Positions 9,476 to 18,376 of a DNA stretch of 64,000 nucleotides are shown here, one piece after another. Source of the DNA: Bacterioplanes sp965233665 (lineage in GTDB: Bacteria > Pseudomonadota > Gammaproteobacteria > Pseudomonadales > Oceanobacteraceae); assembly GCA_965233665.1 (NCBI GenBank), contig CBDDTG010000033.1, positions 1-64,000 on the forward strand, in the 5' to 3' direction. The stretch's first letter is position 1, and each line of letters begins with the position of its first letter. Under the pieces are notes generated by a model. The model did no database searches, was not told the origin of the DNA, and saw nothing but the letters and a program-made list of their open reading frames with translations. A program made the position numbers and the translations under genes.

Positions 9476-11295
9476 ATGGCTAACTATAAAATTTATCCAC
9501 CGATCGGCATTGCCCGTGTCGGTAATGCCACCGAAGACTTCTACATCGGCCCAGAGGAATATCGTGGTTTACCAACAACTCCCGATGGCAAACCCGTTAC
9601 AGAAAAAGGCTTTCGTGATAACCAAGGGCGCATGTGCCGCCAGGCAGCACGCTTCCGTATTTACGATGAGTAGTGGCCAAGAAATCACCCTCAATACCAA
9701 AGGGGTGAAAGCTATCGAATGGACGGTGCATATGGCCAACAAAAAGGCCAGCTGGTACGAGTTTGCAACCAATGAGGGTGAGCGCGGTTATAGCAGTAAC
9801 CACCCGCTACGCAATGCCTCGGTTAACCGGCAACGATCGCCTTAAACTGATCATTGACCCAGGCCCACGCAGTATCAGCGGCGCAGCGGTCGGTCCGGTA
9901 GCCATGGACAAAGACTCAGTGCCAGCTGGCTATCAAGGCGCTCATTTTCCTGAAGATATGCTGTATCCAAATCAGGACTATATAACGACGCTAGGCGAGC
10001 TACGCACCGATGGCGAAGGACGCTTATTGGTGCTGGAGTGGGCTAGGAATATCTGGCACCCATGACCCTAAAGCCACGATTCAGCAATATGCCAATAACG
10101 ATGGGCTGGTGGGATGACACCAGTGATGGCCCAGTATGGGCTAAAATAACTTGGGAAGACGACCGGGACGACGATCACGTAGCGCCAGCCTGGGGCATCG
10201 GTTTGCACCGCCCTCTTATGCGCCGGAAATCGCTAACTTAGTTACCCTGTGGGACACCATTTTTGACGGTGCTGTGCGACAAGGCCATTACCCACACATC
10301 TGCAACGGCAGTAGCTGGCAGCGTGGTAAAAGTGGCTACAAGCCCAATTTTCAAAGCGAGATTAAGCCATTAATTGAGCGCGCTGCCACTTATACCTGGG
10401 TCGCTGCCATTCCACCCAAAGCACACAGTTTTGATATGGATGCTTTAGGCACCGTACCCACAGGCTCTCACGATGAATACTTGGGGTTGCGCCGTTGGAT
10501 TCTCGATGTGCTTAGACCACCCAATAATGAAAACACCCTGATATCCGAGCGCGGCTCCACCATGATGCCTTATTTGGCAGGTGACAACTGTCTGATTGAC
10601 GGCACCTTAACATCGAATTATTTGCGTTTTAACCGACACCCAATATTTCTTTATGCAGCAGTGGGCGGATGGATTTTTTGTTAACGAACCCGAGCAAACA
10701 TCCGGCCCTCACGCCTTGACCCGCAATGTATTGGATAATTGCGTCGGTGGTGCCTTTTCACCTGGTATTGAACTGACCTGGATTTCACGTATATCGTGCT
10801 ATTTACCAGGCTGATGACCCTTTGCGCATTAACGCCTGTGAGCCAACCAATGGCCCACTCAGTTTAGAGTTTACTCCCAGCGCCATGCAGCCAGGTGATA
10901 TGACCCGCTATATGGCCATTCCCTGGCAGGCTGACTTTAATGAATGCTCATCACAGCCAATCGGCGATCGGGTTTTATGGTGGTGGCCGGCGCAAAGACC
11001 TGAGTTTGTGTACTTAGAGCACGAGCCAAAAAGCAGCAGTGCTGCTTACATGGCTTTGGCGAGTGGCAACCCGTCGGATCTTCCCGTGCCTGATCAGCAA
11101 ACGCCCAACCAATATCCTTGGGTCGGTACCGGCTTTGATCAGACCCGCGATGACTTTATCTCCTTTGCTGACGATACCCAGATGGTGAAATACTGGTCAA
11201 AACTCGGCTTTATTATGGGCAAAGACATCGACGGCGAAGAGCGGTTTGTCGAAGTGGCTCGTACGCTACCACGGCCATTTTCAGCCGATGATTGA
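9476..11295 (+). pseudogene. lodA: LodA/GoxA-like CTQ quinoprotein oxidase, multiply frameshifted
   Basis: The N-terminus (YPPIGIARVGN, FYIGPE) and later motifs (IEWTVHMANKKASWYEF, LIIDPGPRSISG, NCVGGAFSPGIELTW, MAIPWQADF) identify the LodA family: amino-acid oxidases such as L-lysine epsilon-oxidase and glycine oxidase that release ammonia and hydrogen peroxide. Both residues expected to form cysteine tryptophylquinone are kept: Cys at codon 10740-10742 and Trp at 10924-10926, 61 residues apart (about 65 in Marinomonas LodA). About seven frame breaks lie near 9665, 9826, 10036, 10106, 10200, 10634 and 10800. Net correction gives 604 residues. AAGGAG precedes the ATG. Substrate is not deducible. 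Either the region is poorly sequenced or the enzyme is dead; intact key residues favour the former. Confidence 0.75.
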
Positions 11296-12367
11296 TGTTG
11301 CCATTATCGGAGCAGGCCCTGCGGGGTCTGCGACCGCGCTGGCACTGGTGCGTGCCGGCATTGATCGCGTGGTATTAATTGATCAGCCGAAAAGCAGACC
11401 TTTTAGCATCGGTGAGTCCTGCGCCCCCGATGTTGTCGCTAAAATGCAGCACCTCGGATTTGATGCAGAGCTCGGTCAACACGGGCATACGCCGTATTAT
11501 GCCAATGTTTCGTGCTGGGGAGGTATTTATCAAACTGACGACTTTTTACATCGCTTAGCTGGCCAAGGCTGGCACCTAGATCGACAGCGCTTTGATCAGC
11601 AATTAATGCAGCAAGCCGTGGAACACGGCGCTGAATTAATTCAGCCTGCCAAAGTCAGTGCCATAAAAGCTGGTAATCAGAGCTGGCAGTTACAGCTCAA
11701 GCAAGGTGACCAGGCTTCAATGCTTAACTGCCGTTATCTTGTGGATGCCAGTGGCCGTAGCAATGCTGTTACCAAACATCTGCACGTCAAACGAGAGCGT
11801 CTTGATAATTTAATGGCACTGGCCTGGACACTGCCCGATGGCAGCGCACTGCGCGGCAGAACTCTGGTTGAATCCATGCCGTGCGGGTGGTGGTATGCCA
11901 CTTGTTTGCCCGATGGCAAAGCACTGATCAGTTTAATGTCTGACGCCGATTTAACTCATTCAATGAAAGATCCACAATGCTTGCGCCAGTGGTGGCAGCA
12001 AAGCCCTCAGCTATCGCACTGGCTACCCGTCACAGATCAAACAGACATTCAGCCTACCGCCTTCGCCGCCCACGCGGGCTTTATTAAACAGGCAGCCGGC
12101 CCTGGTTGGATTGCTGTTGGCGATGCCCTGGCGGCTTTTGATCCGTTAACCTCATCGGGCATATCCAATGCATTTGGCGATGCCCTGGCCGCTCGAGAGG
12201 TGATTTTAGCCTGGTTGGTAGAAGGAGATTTAGCCCCCGCCCAAACTTACGCTGAGCGCATGAATCGCTCAATAAAGCGCTATATGTCTGAGTGGTGGCA
12301 GCAGTATCAGCGCGAACAGCGCTGGCCTGAGCAATTATTTTGGCAAAGGCGTCAGCTGGCGCAATAA
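11288..12367 (+). CDS. lodB: LodB-like FAD-dependent oxidoreductase (CTQ maturation)
   Basis: The 359-residue flavoprotein opens with VAIIGAGPAGSATALALVRAG, a Rossmann dinucleotide-binding motif at residues ~4-24. It carries DASGRSN in mid-chain and GDALAAFDPLTSSGISNAFGDAL near 275-300, as in tryptophan-halogenase/geranylgeranyl-reductase-type flavoproteins. In Marinomonas, LodB is required after translation to make the tryptophylquinone cofactor of LodA; the same job is inferred here. ATG at 11288 overlaps the lodA stop (11293-11295) by 8 nt, pointing to translational coupling. A longer in-frame start at 11246 lies inside lodA and is less likely. Unlike its three upstream neighbours, this gene has no frame break. 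Confidence 0.85.
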   Translation: MIDVAIIGAGPAGSATALALVRAGIDRVVLIDQPKSRPFSIGESCAPDVVAKMQHLGFDAELGQHGHTPYYANVSCWGGIYQTDDFLHRLAGQGWHLDRQRFDQQLMQQAVEHGAELIQPAKVSAIKAGNQSWQLQLKQGDQASMLNCRYLVDASGRSNAVTKHLHVKRERLDNLMALAWTLPDGSALRGRTLVESMPCGWWYATCLPDGKALISLMSDADLTHSMKDPQCLRQWWQQSPQLSHWLPVTDQTDIQPTAFAAHAGFIKQAAGPGWIAVGDALAAFDPLTSSGISNAFGDALAAREVILAWLVEGDLAPAQTYAERMNRSIKRYMSEWWQQYQREQRWPEQLFWQRRQLAQ

Positions 12368-12564
12368 TTACGCGCTAAACCGAGGGATGCCAAATCGAGA
12401 ATCGTTAAACAGAGAAATCACAAAAAGATTATAGAGAGAACAAGCAAAGACTTAACCCGACACCTGATTCTACATGCCTCTTCAGATCAAGTCGGAGTAA
12501 ATCCGTATAGCCAGCAATACTGGACGCTTCAAAAACCAAGAAACGTCCAGAAAAAGCATGTCAC

Positions 12565-12951
12565 CTAGTAAGCGGGATCAAACTTAGGGGAGCTGCCAAA
12601 GCGATTAAAGCCTTCATCGCTGTTCAACACCATAAAAAACAGCAACACAAAGATACCGACCACTGGAACCAGGCTGATCAATATCCACCAGCCGCTGCGA
12701 TTGGTGTCATGCAAGCGCCTGACAGCCACCGAGATAGAGGGAATCAGCATGGCCAAGGCATACATAAAGCTAAAGAAACCTTTCAAGTCGAGTGCCTCTT
12801 CCATTGAACGGGCACTGCCTAACATTGAGTCTAAAAAAGCCACAACAAACACAAAAATCATGTAGAACAGCGTGAACATCCAAAACTCTTTACGCCGCGC
12901 CCGACCTGAAAAGTTAAAGTAGTTCTTTAAAGCATGGATATACCAATACAA
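12565..12951 (-). CDS. DUF805 inner-membrane protein
   Basis: This 128-residue protein shows the DUF805 pattern: YFNFSGRARRKEFWMFTLFYMIF, four hydrophobic helices, and the signature VRRLHDTNRSGWWILISLVPVVG. It ends in a soluble tail with GFNRFGSSPKF. The family sits in the inner membrane and its function is unknown. The start is a TTG at 12951, chosen because GGAAAA lies about 7 nt upstream and because alignment with the paralogue at 13586-13936 begins at the same residue. It is 37 bp downstream of the membrane-anchored protein 12989-13510, so the two may be co-transcribed. Confidence 0.8.
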   Translation of the reverse strand: MYWYIHALKNYFNFSGRARRKEFWMFTLFYMIFVFVVAFLDSMLGSARSMEEALDLKGFFSFMYALAMLIPSISVAVRRLHDTNRSGWWILISLVPVVGIFVLLFFMVLNSDEGFNRFGSSPKFDPAY

Positions 12952-12988
12952 TGTCTTTTCCTTTGATTTTAAATTAGGAATACGGTGG

Positions 12989-13510
12989 TTATGAACTTGG
13001 AATATTCTCGCACATAGCCTTTAGGCTGGCGTTATCAAGAACCGAAAACGATGCAATGCGTACTTGATACTCTCCCAGCTTACCCGCCATGGCTGGTGGC
13101 AGTGGCATCTGCACTTGTGCGCGATCACCCGGGAAAATACTGCTCACATCAGACAGCCACTTGGTGTCACTGACGATGGCAATGCCGGCGTCGTCGACTA
13201 ACGATATTTCCAGGTGAACCTTGCTAATGGTGTGCTGACTGTTGTTATCAATCGCCACCGACAATACCGGCACGCGCTCGCCAGCAGTCACACGAAAACC
13301 GCTGATTTTCACCTGATCATTGAGGGTGCCGGCCAAGTAGCGCTGCGCTTCTTGCTCATCCGACAGCTCTTTAAGCGCTTTAACACCGCCAATGCCAGCG
13401 TTAACCAGGCCCCCCACGGCTGCCAGCAACAAAAACAGTGTGCCCAATAAATAGCAAGTGGCAATCCACCAAACTGAGTTGCGCTTATAAACGACCTGAG
13501 GTTCTGACAT
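12989..13510 (-). CDS. Unknown protein with one N-terminal membrane segment
   Basis: The product is 173 residues. A short cytoplasmic start is followed by one strong membrane helix at about 14-38 (VWWIATCYLLGTLFLLLAAV). The remainder reads as a beta-sandwich in the periplasm, with VPVLSVAIDNNSQHTISKVHLEISLVDDAG. That pattern is reminiscent of FxLYD-type domains, though this is only a resemblance. AAGGAAGA lies 5-6 nt before the ATG. It sits between two DUF805 paralogues on the same strand, just after a terminator that isolates it from the upstream one. No function can be stated. Confidence 0.6.
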   Translation of the reverse strand: MSEPQVVYKRNSVWWIATCYLLGTLFLLLAAVGGLVNAGIGGVKALKELSDEQEAQRYLAGTLNDQVKISGFRVTAGERVPVLSVAIDNNSQHTISKVHLEISLVDDAGIAIVSDTKWLSDVSSIFPGDRAQVQMPLPPAMAGKLGEYQVRIASFSVLDNASLKAMCENIPSS

Positions 13511-13530
13511 GACTCTTCCTTGATATAGAA

Positions 13531-13552
13531 AAAGCGGCCGATTGGCCGCTTT
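13531..13552 (-). terminator. Rho-independent terminator of the upstream DUF805 gene
   Basis: AAAGCGGCC (13531-13539) and GGCCGCTTT (13544-13552) form a perfect 9-bp stem with a 4-nt loop. Read on the minus strand the stem runs into TTTTTCT. It lies between the stop of the DUF805 gene at 13586 and the start of the gene at 13510. Confidence 0.85.
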
Positions 13553-13585
13553 CAGAAACTGCTCTGCGTTAGTGCAAAACGGTTA

Positions 13586-13936
13586 TTAAGCCGCTGCCAG
13601 CTTAGGTGACTCACCAAAGCGGTTGCCTTCATCGCGGCTATCTTGCACCAGGAAGACCAGCAGAATAATACCAATAAGAGGAACAAAAGAAATCAGGATC
13701 CACCAACCACTGCGGTTGGTATCATGCAAGCGACGCACTGCCGCTGAAATCGATGGGATAACCATTGCCAACATGTAAACTGAAATGATGATTCCTTGAG
13801 TGCCCAGCACTCCATCCAATGCACCAGCGACTGCACCGAATACCATATAAAAGAGGAAAAACATCCAGTATTCTTTGCGGCGAGCGCGACCAGAAAAGTT
13901 AAAGTAGTTTTTTAACGCTTTGATATACCAGCTCAT
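13586..13936 (-). CDS. DUF805 inner-membrane protein (paralogue)
   Basis: The protein has 116 residues and begins MSWYIKALKNYFNFSGRARRK. It keeps the family signature VRRLHDTNRSGWWILISFVP and three to four membrane helices. GGAG lies 7 nt before the ATG at 13936; a longer frame from 14002 has no such site. It is clearly a paralogue of 12565-12951, sharing long identical blocks, and the pair probably arose by local duplication. The gene ends at a strong terminator, so it is likely its own transcription unit. The role of the family is unknown. Confidence 0.85.
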   Translation of the reverse strand: MSWYIKALKNYFNFSGRARRKEYWMFFLFYMVFGAVAGALDGVLGTQGIIISVYMLAMVIPSISAAVRRLHDTNRSGWWILISFVPLIGIILLVFLVQDSRDEGNRFGESPKLAAA

Positions 13937-14157
13937 GGTATGTCTCCATTGTGTTGTGGGCCAAAAAATGGCGCCAGGCATGCGTCCCTGCGCCAAGGTC
14001 AAGAAAAGTAAGCCTTTATCACGCCAAGTTCAAGCACCTTGGCGCAAAAAATCAATAGCCTGATGACTGCATCACAGTCACACTGTTAACGTCGTTGTAG
14101 GCCGACGTGACGCATTTAACGGAGCCCATCGCAATAACGGCCATTAGGCCCGCAAAA

Positions 14158-15393
14158 CTAGTAGCTGTAGCTGGCGCCCAGCATCAGCCACCAAGCGTTG
14201 AAGTCGTTGCTTTGCTGATACACGGCCAGACTGCTGTCTATCTGCCAGTGCTGCACCGGGCGCCACTGGGCCCCCAGCTGCGCGTGCCAAGCATGGTAAT
14301 CTCCCAAGCGCTGGTCACTGCTGCCGTATTGACTGGCGTTAAAGACTTTATCGTCGCTGTCCGCATCGCGGTAGAAAAACGCAGCTTGCTGTTGATACAG
14401 GCGCGCCACGGGCAGCAAAGTGAGTTGCTCACTGATAGGTATATCCAATGCCCAGTTCAGGGTATGACTGGCAATGCCCCAATCATCATCAAAATAACGG
14501 TAGTTCAGCTGGCTGGTAATACCGCTCTGCCACTGCCACACGTGTAAGGCCCCGATGCCACCGCCGGTGCGGCTATCTGGGCGCTGTTCCGCCGCCAGCA
14601 GCCACTCACTGCGCTCTATTCTTTGGTTATTGTCCAGATCAATGCCACGTACGATGGTTTGATAGTGGTTGCTTAAATAGCCGATGTCATGATTTATATA
14701 GGCCGACAGTGACACATGGGCTTTGTCTGACAGCACCTGATTCACGCCCAGCTCCGCATCCCACATCAGGTTATTATCGATGTACTGGTCAGCGTAGCCA
14801 TCACTGAACACATACGACTCGTTATAAATCACCGACACGCCGGCGCTATAAGAGCGATTTTTACGCCGATCCGCCCACCATAAGCGCGATGCACTGGCAC
14901 TGGAGCTGGTGTAGTCTTCTTCTTTGGAATAACTGGCGCCTAGGGTGGTTTCATTGCGCTGCTCATCCCGCATCAGCAGTGACACGTTGATCGAACGGCG
15001 AATGTCTTCCAGCTCGACGTTGCGCTTTTTATAATCACCGTTAGGGTCATAAGCCAAAATCAGTTTATCCGTCTGCTTATCTGCTGCAGCCACTTTTTGC
15101 TGGCGCGCCTCGGCGTCCTGCTGAGTCAGTACCGGCGTATTCGATTGCAACGTCGGCGATGCGCCAGAAATAGCATCGTAACCCACGTCCATTTTTAAGT
15201 CGTAATCGACTCCAAACGAATGCTTTACACTGGCGACATGATCCTCAACCGTGACTCTGTCATCGCCCTCGGCGTAATACAAAGCATGGTACGACCACTC
15301 GCCAGCCCCCACCCACACACTGTGCAGCAGCAGTAGCAGCACCAATAACAACGCCAGGCCACGCGTCAGGCCACGAGACAGATCACGCAACAT
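14158..15393 (-). CDS. DUF3570 family outer-membrane beta-barrel protein
   Basis: About 411 residues. A leucine-rich export signal at the N-terminus (LALLLVLLLLLHSVWVGAG) is followed by HALYYAEGDDRVTVEDHVAS and VGYDAISGASPT, both typical of DUF3570. The long tail of alternating amphipathic strands ends LGASYSY, fitting an outer-membrane barrel with a C-terminal aromatic residue. An ATG at 15453 is possible, but it would overlap the DUF4266 gene's conserved GGGGCGCN end, so the ATG at 15393 is preferred. The gene follows TlpA-like and DUF4266 genes, the usual companions of DUF3570. The trio closes the tad array. The biochemical role is unknown. Confidence 0.75.
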   Translation of the reverse strand: MLRDLSRGLTRGLALLLVLLLLLHSVWVGAGEWSYHALYYAEGDDRVTVEDHVASVKHSFGVDYDLKMDVGYDAISGASPTLQSNTPVLTQQDAEARQQKVAAADKQTDKLILAYDPNGDYKKRNVELEDIRRSINVSLLMRDEQRNETTLGASYSKEEDYTSSSASASRLWWADRRKNRSYSAGVSVIYNESYVFSDGYADQYIDNNLMWDAELGVNQVLSDKAHVSLSAYINHDIGYLSNHYQTIVRGIDLDNNQRIERSEWLLAAEQRPDSRTGGGIGALHVWQWQSGITSQLNYRYFDDDWGIASHTLNWALDIPISEQLTLLPVARLYQQQAAFFYRDADSDDKVFNASQYGSSDQRLGDYHAWHAQLGAQWRPVQHWQIDSSLAVYQQSNDFNAWWLMLGASYSY

Positions 15394-15412
15394 CAGGCGG
15401 CCAAAGCAGGTA

Positions 15413-15781
15413 TTAATTGCAACCACAACCACCTCCACCAATGCCCGTGCCACCGCGGGTATTTTCTTTTGATGAAAATACCTTTTGATTAAACTTGGCC
15501 ACGCTGGGCAAGCGCCCAGCCGGTTTCATGGCAGGTTGTGCCAACACCGCTTTTTGCCAGGGTTTTACAGGCTCTATACCCAACAATGGCTCGATTGCGG
15601 CCAACTCCGACGGCGCAGGCAAGGGTTTTATTTCCTCTAGTTTGGCAACCGGTTTAAGTGGCTGAGCCTGCACGCTCTTTGCTGGCGATGATGTCTGCAC
15701 GGGAGGTGTATAAAACACTTTTACCTCCGCTACACTCACACAGCTGAACACGCCCAACATAAAGGCCCACGCGGTTTTCAC
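15413..15781 (-). CDS. DUF4266-like small exported protein
   Basis: The product is 122 residues with an N-terminal signal (MKTAWAFMLGVFSCVSVAEV), a Pro-rich middle and a C-terminal DUF4266 block. That block contains VKPWQKAVLAQPAMKP, later FSSKENTRGG and the end IGGGGCGCN. DUF4266 proteins are usually shorter lipoproteins of about 70 residues; here the block is carried on a longer Pro/Lys-rich stalk and no lipobox is obvious. The ATG overlaps the TlpA-like stop as ATGA, so the two are translationally coupled. The family always travels with DUF3570, as here; a joint role in thiol-dependent or cofactor-loading envelope chemistry has been suggested only by context. Confidence 0.7.
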   Translation of the reverse strand: MKTAWAFMLGVFSCVSVAEVKVFYTPPVQTSSPAKSVQAQPLKPVAKLEEIKPLPAPSELAAIEPLLGIEPVKPWQKAVLAQPAMKPAGRLPSVAKFNQKVFSSKENTRGGTGIGGGGCGCN

Positions 15782-16248
15782 AGCGCTACTCCCAATTGCT
15801 GCACATCGGCACGAATCACGTCATTAATGTGCGGCAAAGCCCCCAAGCGGCGACCTTTGACTTCGCCATTAACGACGTAATACAAAGCCGGCATGCCCAT
15901 GGGCGCAAAAGCACCAATCACCCGCCCGCTTGGGTCATTCACAATCGGGAACTCCAAGCCAAGGGAGGCCTGAAAATCTTTCGCCACTTGAGTATCTTCA
16001 TCGACATCTACGCCCACAAACTGCACTTGCTTATTGTTTTTCAGTTCATTAAACAAGGTATTAATCTCAGGCAATTCAATTCGACAAGACACACACCACT
16101 GGGCAAAAAAGTCGACCACATACACCACATCCGGTTGGTTAAAAAGCTCTGCTTGCATTTTTGCTGGTACACGCTCGCCCACCTCCAGCGCAGCGGCTGG
16201 CAGACTGAAGGCAAGGTTAAATAGCAAAGCTGTGATCCAATATTTCAT
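15778..16248 (-). CDS. TlpA-like periplasmic thioredoxin
   Basis: The 156-residue protein has a signal peptide (about 1-20, ending PAAA). A thioredoxin fold follows with active site FFAQWCVSC (Cys52 and Cys55) and the cis-proline region MGMPALYYVVNGEVKGRRLGALP. WCxxC in an exported protein indicates a thiol-disulfide oxidoreductase of the TlpA/ResA group, usually a periplasmic reductant. The start lies 9 bp after the tadG-like stop and the stop overlaps DUF4266. This places it in the same transcript as the pilus genes. Targets might be the cysteine-rich DUF4266 tail (GCGC) or pilus components; this is inference from context. Confidence 0.85.
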   Translation of the reverse strand: MKYWITALLFNLAFSLPAAALEVGERVPAKMQAELFNQPDVVYVVDFFAQWCVSCRIELPEINTLFNELKNNKQVQFVGVDVDEDTQVAKDFQASLGLEFPIVNDPSGRVIGAFAPMGMPALYYVVNGEVKGRRLGALPHINDVIRADVQQLGVAL

Positions 16249-16257
16249 AGGGACTCC

Positions 16258-17472
16258 TTATAAAAGATTTTGATTAATTAACCGTATCCGGCGCTGGCCG
16301 GAGTCTGCTATCAGCTCGGTAAAAATTTGTGCCAAATCATCGGCATTGGCAGCACTGCGCATTTGCTCACCAAAGCACTGGCGAAAATAATGGTCGTCCG
16401 TCATGACGCTGCTATCGATATCAAAACCAACAAACCATAAGTTAATACCCGCTTCTCGTGCTCGATCGCACAAACCGGCATCCACCAACGCCGACATCTC
16501 ACTGGCTTGGGTATCGCTGCCATCGGTAAGTAACACCAGGGTTTTGGCGCTGTTTTCGCGGGGTAGGTTTTCCAGCGTCCAGCGCCCCTGCCAATTGGGC
16601 AGCAAAGTGCGTATGCCCCAAATCATGCCGGTCGCACTGCGCGTGCTGCTGCCATCCGCATCGGGCAGCTGGCGGATTTTTTGCTCAATCAACAAGCGAT
16701 CTAACGTCGGCGGAAACAGCGGTGCAGAGGGGCAGTTAGGGCTTAAAAAATCCCCCCCGGTTTGTGGCGTCACACTCACATCCAACAGGCGGTCGTTATA
16801 AAAGGTTTGCGCCACCACACTGGCGGCATTGGTTACCGGGTCCTGTTCTGAAAAGGCATCAATGCACAGTGTTTGCCCGTAGGAGCGCGGCAACCACAAG
16901 GCACCATTCAGCGATACGCCCTCATGGTAAGGCACCATGCCCACGGCAGCGCTCGCCGGTAGCGTATCCAACAAATCCAATACTGTGCTTTGCAGCTGCG
17001 CCAAACTGCTACCCACCCCACCGCCAGCAAGCGAGCTTCCCATCGAGCTGGACACATCCACCACCAGCGACAAATCCATATTGCCACCTTGATGCTGATA
17101 CTCAGCTTGGGCGCGATAAGAAATGGTAAAAGGCTGCCAACGGCGAATTAAATCGTCGATAAAAAAGGCATCAATCTCGCTGCTCGCCTGCACTTGCACA
17201 TAATTTTCTGCCAGCTGATGTTGCAACTGCGGCAGCGGGCCATCGGGAAAATAATAATTCGCTAATACTTGCAGCGTGGCATCGGCCTGCGTCAACTGAC
17301 CATCGCGCTGCACGCGCTGCGCTAACACTAAGCTTGCTTGGCGCGCCAGCTCGGATAATTTCTGCCGTTGCTGCAACCATTGGCTAACGTCTGCGGCACC
17401 TAAGCCCAAAGTGCACACCAGCGCCGTGCATAAGCAAAACATAATGGCGGCCTGTCCACGTTGCTGCTTCAT
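16258..17472 (-). CDS. tadG: TadG-like protein with von Willebrand A domain
   Basis: This 404-residue protein opens with a prepilin-like N-terminus (KQQRGQAAIMFCLCTALVCTLG). It then has a VWA domain whose metal-ion-dependent adhesion site is DVSSS at residues 139-143, with LLTDGSD later. Family members sit in the envelope with the pilin-like helix in the inner membrane and are needed for tad pilus assembly or anchoring. The start overlaps the tadF stop by 4 nt. At the +5 position after the RG cleavage site the usual Glu is Met, so processing like a true pseudopilin is doubtful. Confidence 0.8.
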   Translation of the reverse strand: MKQQRGQAAIMFCLCTALVCTLGLGAADVSQWLQQRQKLSELARQASLVLAQRVQRDGQLTQADATLQVLANYYFPDGPLPQLQHQLAENYVQVQASSEIDAFFIDDLIRRWQPFTISYRAQAEYQHQGGNMDLSLVVDVSSSMGSSLAGGGVGSSLAQLQSTVLDLLDTLPASAAVGMVPYHEGVSLNGALWLPRSYGQTLCIDAFSEQDPVTNAASVVAQTFYNDRLLDVSVTPQTGGDFLSPNCPSAPLFPPTLDRLLIEQKIRQLPDADGSSTRSATGMIWGIRTLLPNWQGRWTLENLPRENSAKTLVLLTDGSDTQASEMSALVDAGLCDRAREAGINLWFVGFDIDSSVMTDDHYFRQCFGEQMRSAANADDLAQIFTELIADSGQRRIRLINQNLL

Positions 17473-17948
17473 CGCGCCACCGTTAGGCTGTTAGCACGCA
17501 ATACCGGCACATCGCGTTGGGGTAAAAAGCGCGCTACTAAATAGCCAGGAATCGGGACACACAGACTGACCGACCAGAAAACACTTTGGCCATCATCGGC
17601 TGCGCTCAGCTGTGCCAATTGTTGCAACTGCGCGCCCTGGCGCAGGGCTGAGCAATCGTCACTGTGCCACTGCTGCTGCTCATCGCCGCGGCGCCTCTCC
17701 ACACTGAACGCTGGCGCGCTGTCGCCGGGCCATTGCTGCGCCAACCAATCCCGCCAAACATCTGGCGCAGCCTGACGGCTGGCCTCATCGGCGGACGCCA
17801 GCAAGGTGACCCAATCGTGGCTGAGTTGCTGTAGTCGTTGTTGCTGTTGCAGCCACAGTGATAAATCCGCCATTAGCCACCACAGCAGCAGGGCAAAGGG
17901 CAATAATATCGCCAGCTCTATTTCCGCCACACCGCGCTGGCTTTTCAT
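17469..17948 (-). CDS. tadF: TadF-like pseudopilin
   Basis: About 159 residues from the ATG at 17948, which overlaps the tadE stop as ATGA. A longer frame from 17963 is unlikely. The N-terminus QRG/VAEIELAILLPFALLLW is a textbook class III prepilin leader with Glu at +5, then a single membrane helix and a periplasmic domain with three or four cysteines. TadE and TadF are minor pseudopilins processed by the tad prepilin peptidase and needed for fibril formation. Position between tadE and tadG agrees with the standard tad order. Confidence 0.75.
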   Translation of the reverse strand: MKSQRGVAEIELAILLPFALLLWWLMADLSLWLQQQQRLQQLSHDWVTLLASADEASRQAAPDVWRDWLAQQWPGDSAPAFSVERRRGDEQQQWHSDDCSALRQGAQLQQLAQLSAADDGQSVFWSVSLCVPIPGYLVARFLPQRDVPVLRANSLTVAR

Positions 17949-18376
17949 GGTCGCCCCTCCCACACCACATGACGGCTTAAGGTCAGAGAAAGAGTGCGAC
18001 GAATCAGCAACGGAATTTGAAATTGCCAGTTCAGTTCAAAGCGATGCACAGCTTGCTCAGCGTTAGTGTTATCGGCTTGCCAAGGCAAAGCCTGGCCATT
18101 GCGCTGAACATCAATGCGCTCCAGCGTGACTGCACCTAACAGCGGCATTTGCTCAGCCCAAGTTTGCCAACGACGCTCAAGCTCTGCTTCGCTGACCACT
18201 GCCGTGGCCACCTGCGCCATGCGTGCACTGTCCGCCACACCCTCAATCAGCAAGCTGCGAATCATTAAAACCCGCCCCACTTCCAAACTGATGGTCAACA
18301 CCAGCAGCATGAGCGGCAATAACAGCATCAGTCCGACGGCCCCACTGCCGCGCTGCGATCTATACCCACACATCAT
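17945..18376 (-). CDS. tadE: TadE-like pseudopilin
   Basis: The product is 143 residues with prepilin-like start YRSQRG/SGAVGLMLLLPLMLLVLTISLEVG and a periplasmic tail. It is TadE-like by fold and position. It departs from the family at the +5 residue after the cleavage glycine: Gly replaces the conserved Glu, which is normally needed for N-methylation and assembly. The membrane helix and the later ISLEVGR segment are intact. Start overlaps tadD stop by 4 nt (ATGA). It could use a different cleavage site or function unprocessed. Confidence 0.75.
   Translation of the reverse strand: MMCGYRSQRGSGAVGLMLLLPLMLLVLTISLEVGRVLMIRSLLIEGVADSARMAQVATAVVSEAELERRWQTWAEQMPLLGAVTLERIDVQRNGQALPWQADNTNAEQAVHRFELNWQFQIPLLIRRTLSLTLSRHVVWEGRP

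Noticed and set aside
12520..12550. Hairpin CTGGACG...CGTCCAG downstream of lodB
   Set aside because: Long loop and no T-tract on either strand; too weak to call a terminator.
14022..14044. CGCCAAG/CTTGGCG inverted repeat plus a nearby direct repeat of CGCCAAGGTCAAG type
   Set aside because: Short arms, no T-run in the direction of the DUF3570 transcript; could be chance.
14052..14144. 30-codon minus-strand frame after DUF3570 (begins MAVIAMGSVKCV)
   Set aside because: It looks slightly like a lipoprotein leader, but the frame is also open into the DUF3570 gene, it is very short and there is no clear ribosome site.
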